Source: Xanthomonas hydrangeae
GTDB taxonomy: Bacteria; Pseudomonadota; Gammaproteobacteria; Xanthomonadales; Xanthomonadaceae
DNA: 64,000 nt
Direction of reading: 5' to 3'
NCBI GenBank assembly: GCA_905142475.1
Contig: LR990730.1
Location: forward strand, 806,001-870,000
Part shown: in pieces, positions 61,202 through 64,000 of the stretch
Numbering within the stretch: position 1 is the stretch's first letter
Layout of the letters: every line of letters starts with the position of its first letter
Program-made: the position numbers and the translations under genes
The notes under the pieces: model-generated
The model's input: only the letters and a program-made list of their open reading frames with translations
Databases searched by the model: none
Told to the model about the DNA's origin: nothing

Positions 61202-62221
61202 GTGACTACCCGCAGGAAGGAAACGCTTGTCCCGCATGTCGCCGCAGTCGCATGCACGGGCGCCATGCTGTTCTTTCTTGCCTGTCTGTTGCTGTATATG
61301 CCGCCGCCGCGCGAAACCCTGCGACACGACGACAGTTTGCAGGTGTATTTCGTGCCGCGCCCGCAATTGACGCTGCCGGCACCGGTGGAGCCGCCGCAAC
61401 CACGCGAGCGCACACCGCGCGCTGCGCCTGCCGCCGCATCGACATCGGCCGCCCGCAGCGCGCCGCCACCCACACGGACCCCACCGCCGCAGCGCCAGGT
61501 GGCCGCCGCCAATGCGCCGGCCAACGAATCGATGGCGGCCCAGCTCTATACCCGCGAAGGCCGTCTGCGCATGCCGCAAACGGCGCAGATAGATCCGATG
61601 GCGCAAAATGGTGCCGCCGTGCCGCCGGGCATGAGCGATGAGCGCGCGCAGGCCAAGGCGCGCAATGTCATGGAACGGGTCAACCCGGTGCAATACCAGG
61701 ACACGCGCTTTGCCAAGGACTGGAAAAGCGACGGCACGCTGGGCGATGTGGCGATGCAGGAAATGAATCGCGGCATGAAAAAATTCAACGACATGCTCGA
61801 CGGGCCGCAGACGCAGGTGGCCAAGGCGCGACCACCGCCGGATGTGCGCTTCAACCCCGCGTTGGCCGGCAATCGGGCAGAGATGGGCAGCGAAGCGACC
61901 GGCGATGCCTACAAGGCCGCGCCGATCGCGCACGAGACGCCGCCCGATCTCAAGGGCGAAGCCAGCCGCCGCATCCGCGAGGCGCTGGCGGCGCTGGAAC
62001 AACGCAGTGCGCGTTGCGACGCGTCAAAACGCAAGACGCTGTTGTCGCCGGTGCGCACGCATCTGGGCGATCTTGAGCGCGCCGAGCACGCCTTGAACAA
62101 CGGCGCCGACCCGGTGATGGCCGCGCAAATGTTGCCGCGCCAGGCCGACAGCGCCTACGATCTGGCCCGCCGCGCGCTGTGGTATGCCGATCGTCAGTTG
62201 AAGCAGTGTGCGACTGGGTGA
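61202..62221 (+). CDS. Inner-membrane-anchored Pro-rich periplasmic protein, unknown
   Basis: About 339 residues. An N-terminal transmembrane helix (VACTGAMLFFLACLLLYM) is followed by a Pro/Ala/Arg-rich linker (about 45-110), like TonB-type spanning proteins, and a helical C-terminal domain (about 230-335) with two Cys (SARCDASKR and the end KQCATG). GTG 61202 is chosen to give a short N-terminus; TTG 61136 is the longer option. No family recognised. Confidence 0.65.
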   Translation: MTTRRKETLVPHVAAVACTGAMLFFLACLLLYMPPPRETLRHDDSLQVYFVPRPQLTLPAPVEPPQPRERTPRAAPAAASTSAARSAPPPTRTPPPQRQVAAANAPANESMAAQLYTREGRLRMPQTAQIDPMAQNGAAVPPGMSDERAQAKARNVMERVNPVQYQDTRFAKDWKSDGTLGDVAMQEMNRGMKKFNDMLDGPQTQVAKARPPPDVRFNPALAGNRAEMGSEATGDAYKAAPIAHETPPDLKGEASRRIREALAALEQRSARCDASKRKTLLSPVRTHLGDLERAEHALNNGADPVMAAQMLPRQADSAYDLARRALWYADRQLKQCATG

Positions 62222-62360
62222 GTGGGTTGGTTAGTGTGCAGCTGACCAAGAGCAGTTAACAGAACCTCTCTGACGCTGTGTCAGTAGCGGCAGCGTGTCG
62301 GCCACACTCGCACCGTTGATGCGTGAGGATGAGGAGGTCGGGTGTGCGGTGCCCTCACCG

Positions 62361-62430
62361 CTCGCGGGACACGTCGTGAATCCGTCCGTGGAGGCTCGGT
62401 GGCGGCATCGATGCCGCCACACGGTCCCGC
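62361..62430. repeat. REP-like palindromic element, second type
   Basis: A 22-bp perfect palindrome (GTGGCGGCATC/GATGCCGCCAC, 62399-62420) is enclosed by GCGGGAC (62364-62370) and GTCCCGC (62424-62430). I know similar elements from Xanthomonas intergenic regions. It lies in the gene-free stretch 62222-62570, which otherwise shows nothing. Confidence 0.6.
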
Positions 62431-62650
62431 AATCGGCGAGGACACCGCACCAGGACGTTGGTCGGTTGCCGGATATAAACCTGCCTGTTGCTCGGCTTGC
62501 GATGAGAAGATTTTCGTTCGGAGGCGACGTTATCCGACTAACGCACATCATGCATTGCTTGCACCAGGCACACCGACCATCTCGACGGGTCCTTGCCCGT
62601 CCACCGTCGCGGGACCTTACGCGGCATGGATGCCGCGTAAGAGCCTTATC

Positions 62651-62830
62651 TGTTCGGATTCTGGCAGTTTGGGCGTCGAGAGCCGGCGTGGGCCACCGTG
62701 AGAGCCTGGATCGTTACCGATCGTCGTGTAGCTGGGTGCCCACGCCGGTTTCTCCCCTGTATCGCCCGAACGGTTGCCAGAGTGGCCACTCGTAGACGTA
62801 AGGCTGGGCAGGCAGGGGAGCTCTCGACCC
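62651..62830 (+). ncRNA. Candidate IS110 bridge RNA with readable target and donor guides
   Basis: Two stem-loops are visible. Stem 1, CCGGCGTGGGC (62683-62693) with GCCCACGCCGG (62738-62748), encloses a target-type loop. Its GTGAGAGCCT (62698-62707) matches the left target flank GTAAGAGCCT (62637-62646) except for one wobble-compatible base, and its CGTGTAG (62725-62731) is the exact complement of the right flank CTACACG (63878-63884). Stem 2, CTCCCCTG (62752-62759) with CAGGGGAG (62813-62820), encloses a donor-type loop. Its GGTTGC (62772-62777) resembles the element's right end AGTTGC, and its GTAAG (62798-62802) pairs with the left end CTTAT apart from one wobble. This is the published organisation of IS110 bridge RNAs. 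Transcript ends are not visible. Confidence 0.75.
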
Positions 62831-62841
62831 TTCAAGCCTAA

Positions 62842-63777
<936 letters not shown>

Positions 63778-64000
63778 GTGACCATGCTCTCGATGGATCC
63801 GCCGGCTGCTGACCAGCGGCCGGCGTTCCCGTGCCAGGCTTCCACAACGGTCTGAACCCCCTCCAACAACACAGTTGCTACACGGACGTACTTGCGGCGT
63901 GTCCCGCGATGGTGGGCGGGCAAGGGCCTTGCAGCCAAGCCGCAGATCATCCGCTCTAAAGCTGGAAGCATCCACACTGTTCAATCCCCTTCCAGCCGCT

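Noticed and set aside
62661-62780. Alternative long-range pairing CTGGCAGTTTGGGCG with the CGCCC...TGCCAG region
   Set aside because: It conflicts with the two-loop fold, whose stems are more perfect and whose loops carry the expected target and donor matches.

Overview
The window is chromosomal DNA of a Xanthomonas. The clearest species clue is a pair of lasso-peptide precursor genes (23267-23602) whose core peptides match, from memory, xanthomonins I and II described from X. gardneri, so the X. hortorum/X. gardneri group is the likeliest source. GC-rich coding DNA, TonB-dependent receptors, plant-cell-wall enzymes (a GH5-expansin fusion and a GH43 arabinanase), a killing-type T4SS effector with an XVIPCD-like tail, and Xanthomonas-style intergenic palindromes fit this.

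Layout. 1-503: 3' end of aceE, closed by a terminator. 635-9255: an accessory block of visibly lower GC. It holds a C5 cytosine methyltransferase, a MutL/MORC-like GHKL ATPase and an unknown partner protein on the plus strand. Remnants of REP-associated transposase genes follow. Facing them is a Septu-like pair (ATPase + HNH nuclease), then a small membrane protein and a PD-(D/E)XK-like nuclease. 9500-13656: a C4-like structured RNA, a SymE-type gene pair, orphan immunity-like lipoproteins, a wrecked lysozyme-type effector joined to a SymE fragment, and an intact lipoprotein/T4SS-effector pair. 13786-15782: a Fic-fold protein lacking the catalytic His with a phased repeat array upstream, and an XRE regulator with two palindromic operators. 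16085-24489: the xanthomonin-type lasso-peptide locus (TonB receptor, isopeptidase, C, fused B, two A genes, GntR regulator).

24700-62221 is mostly core-like: hydrolases, an SDR, an SPFH lipoprotein, glutathionyl-hydroquinone reductase, two S9 peptidases, a GGDEF protein, a PheC-like dehydratase, CycA- and CorA-type transporters, trehalase, an Nei/Fpg glycosylase and several DUF proteins. A large SF1 helicase gene (51317-54751) interrupts it. A GH5-expansin gene is frameshifted, and a small membrane-protein gene is frameshifted in a 7-A run.

62571-63951: a 145-bp palindromic repeat, also present intact at 42267-42411, is split exactly by an IS110-family element. The element's left non-coding region folds into two loops whose sequences match the target flanks and the element ends, as expected of an IS110 bridge RNA.

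Overall the first 25 kb is a stack of conflict systems: restriction/defence, contact-dependent killing with immunity, and a secreted ribosomal peptide with its own receptor and degrading enzyme.
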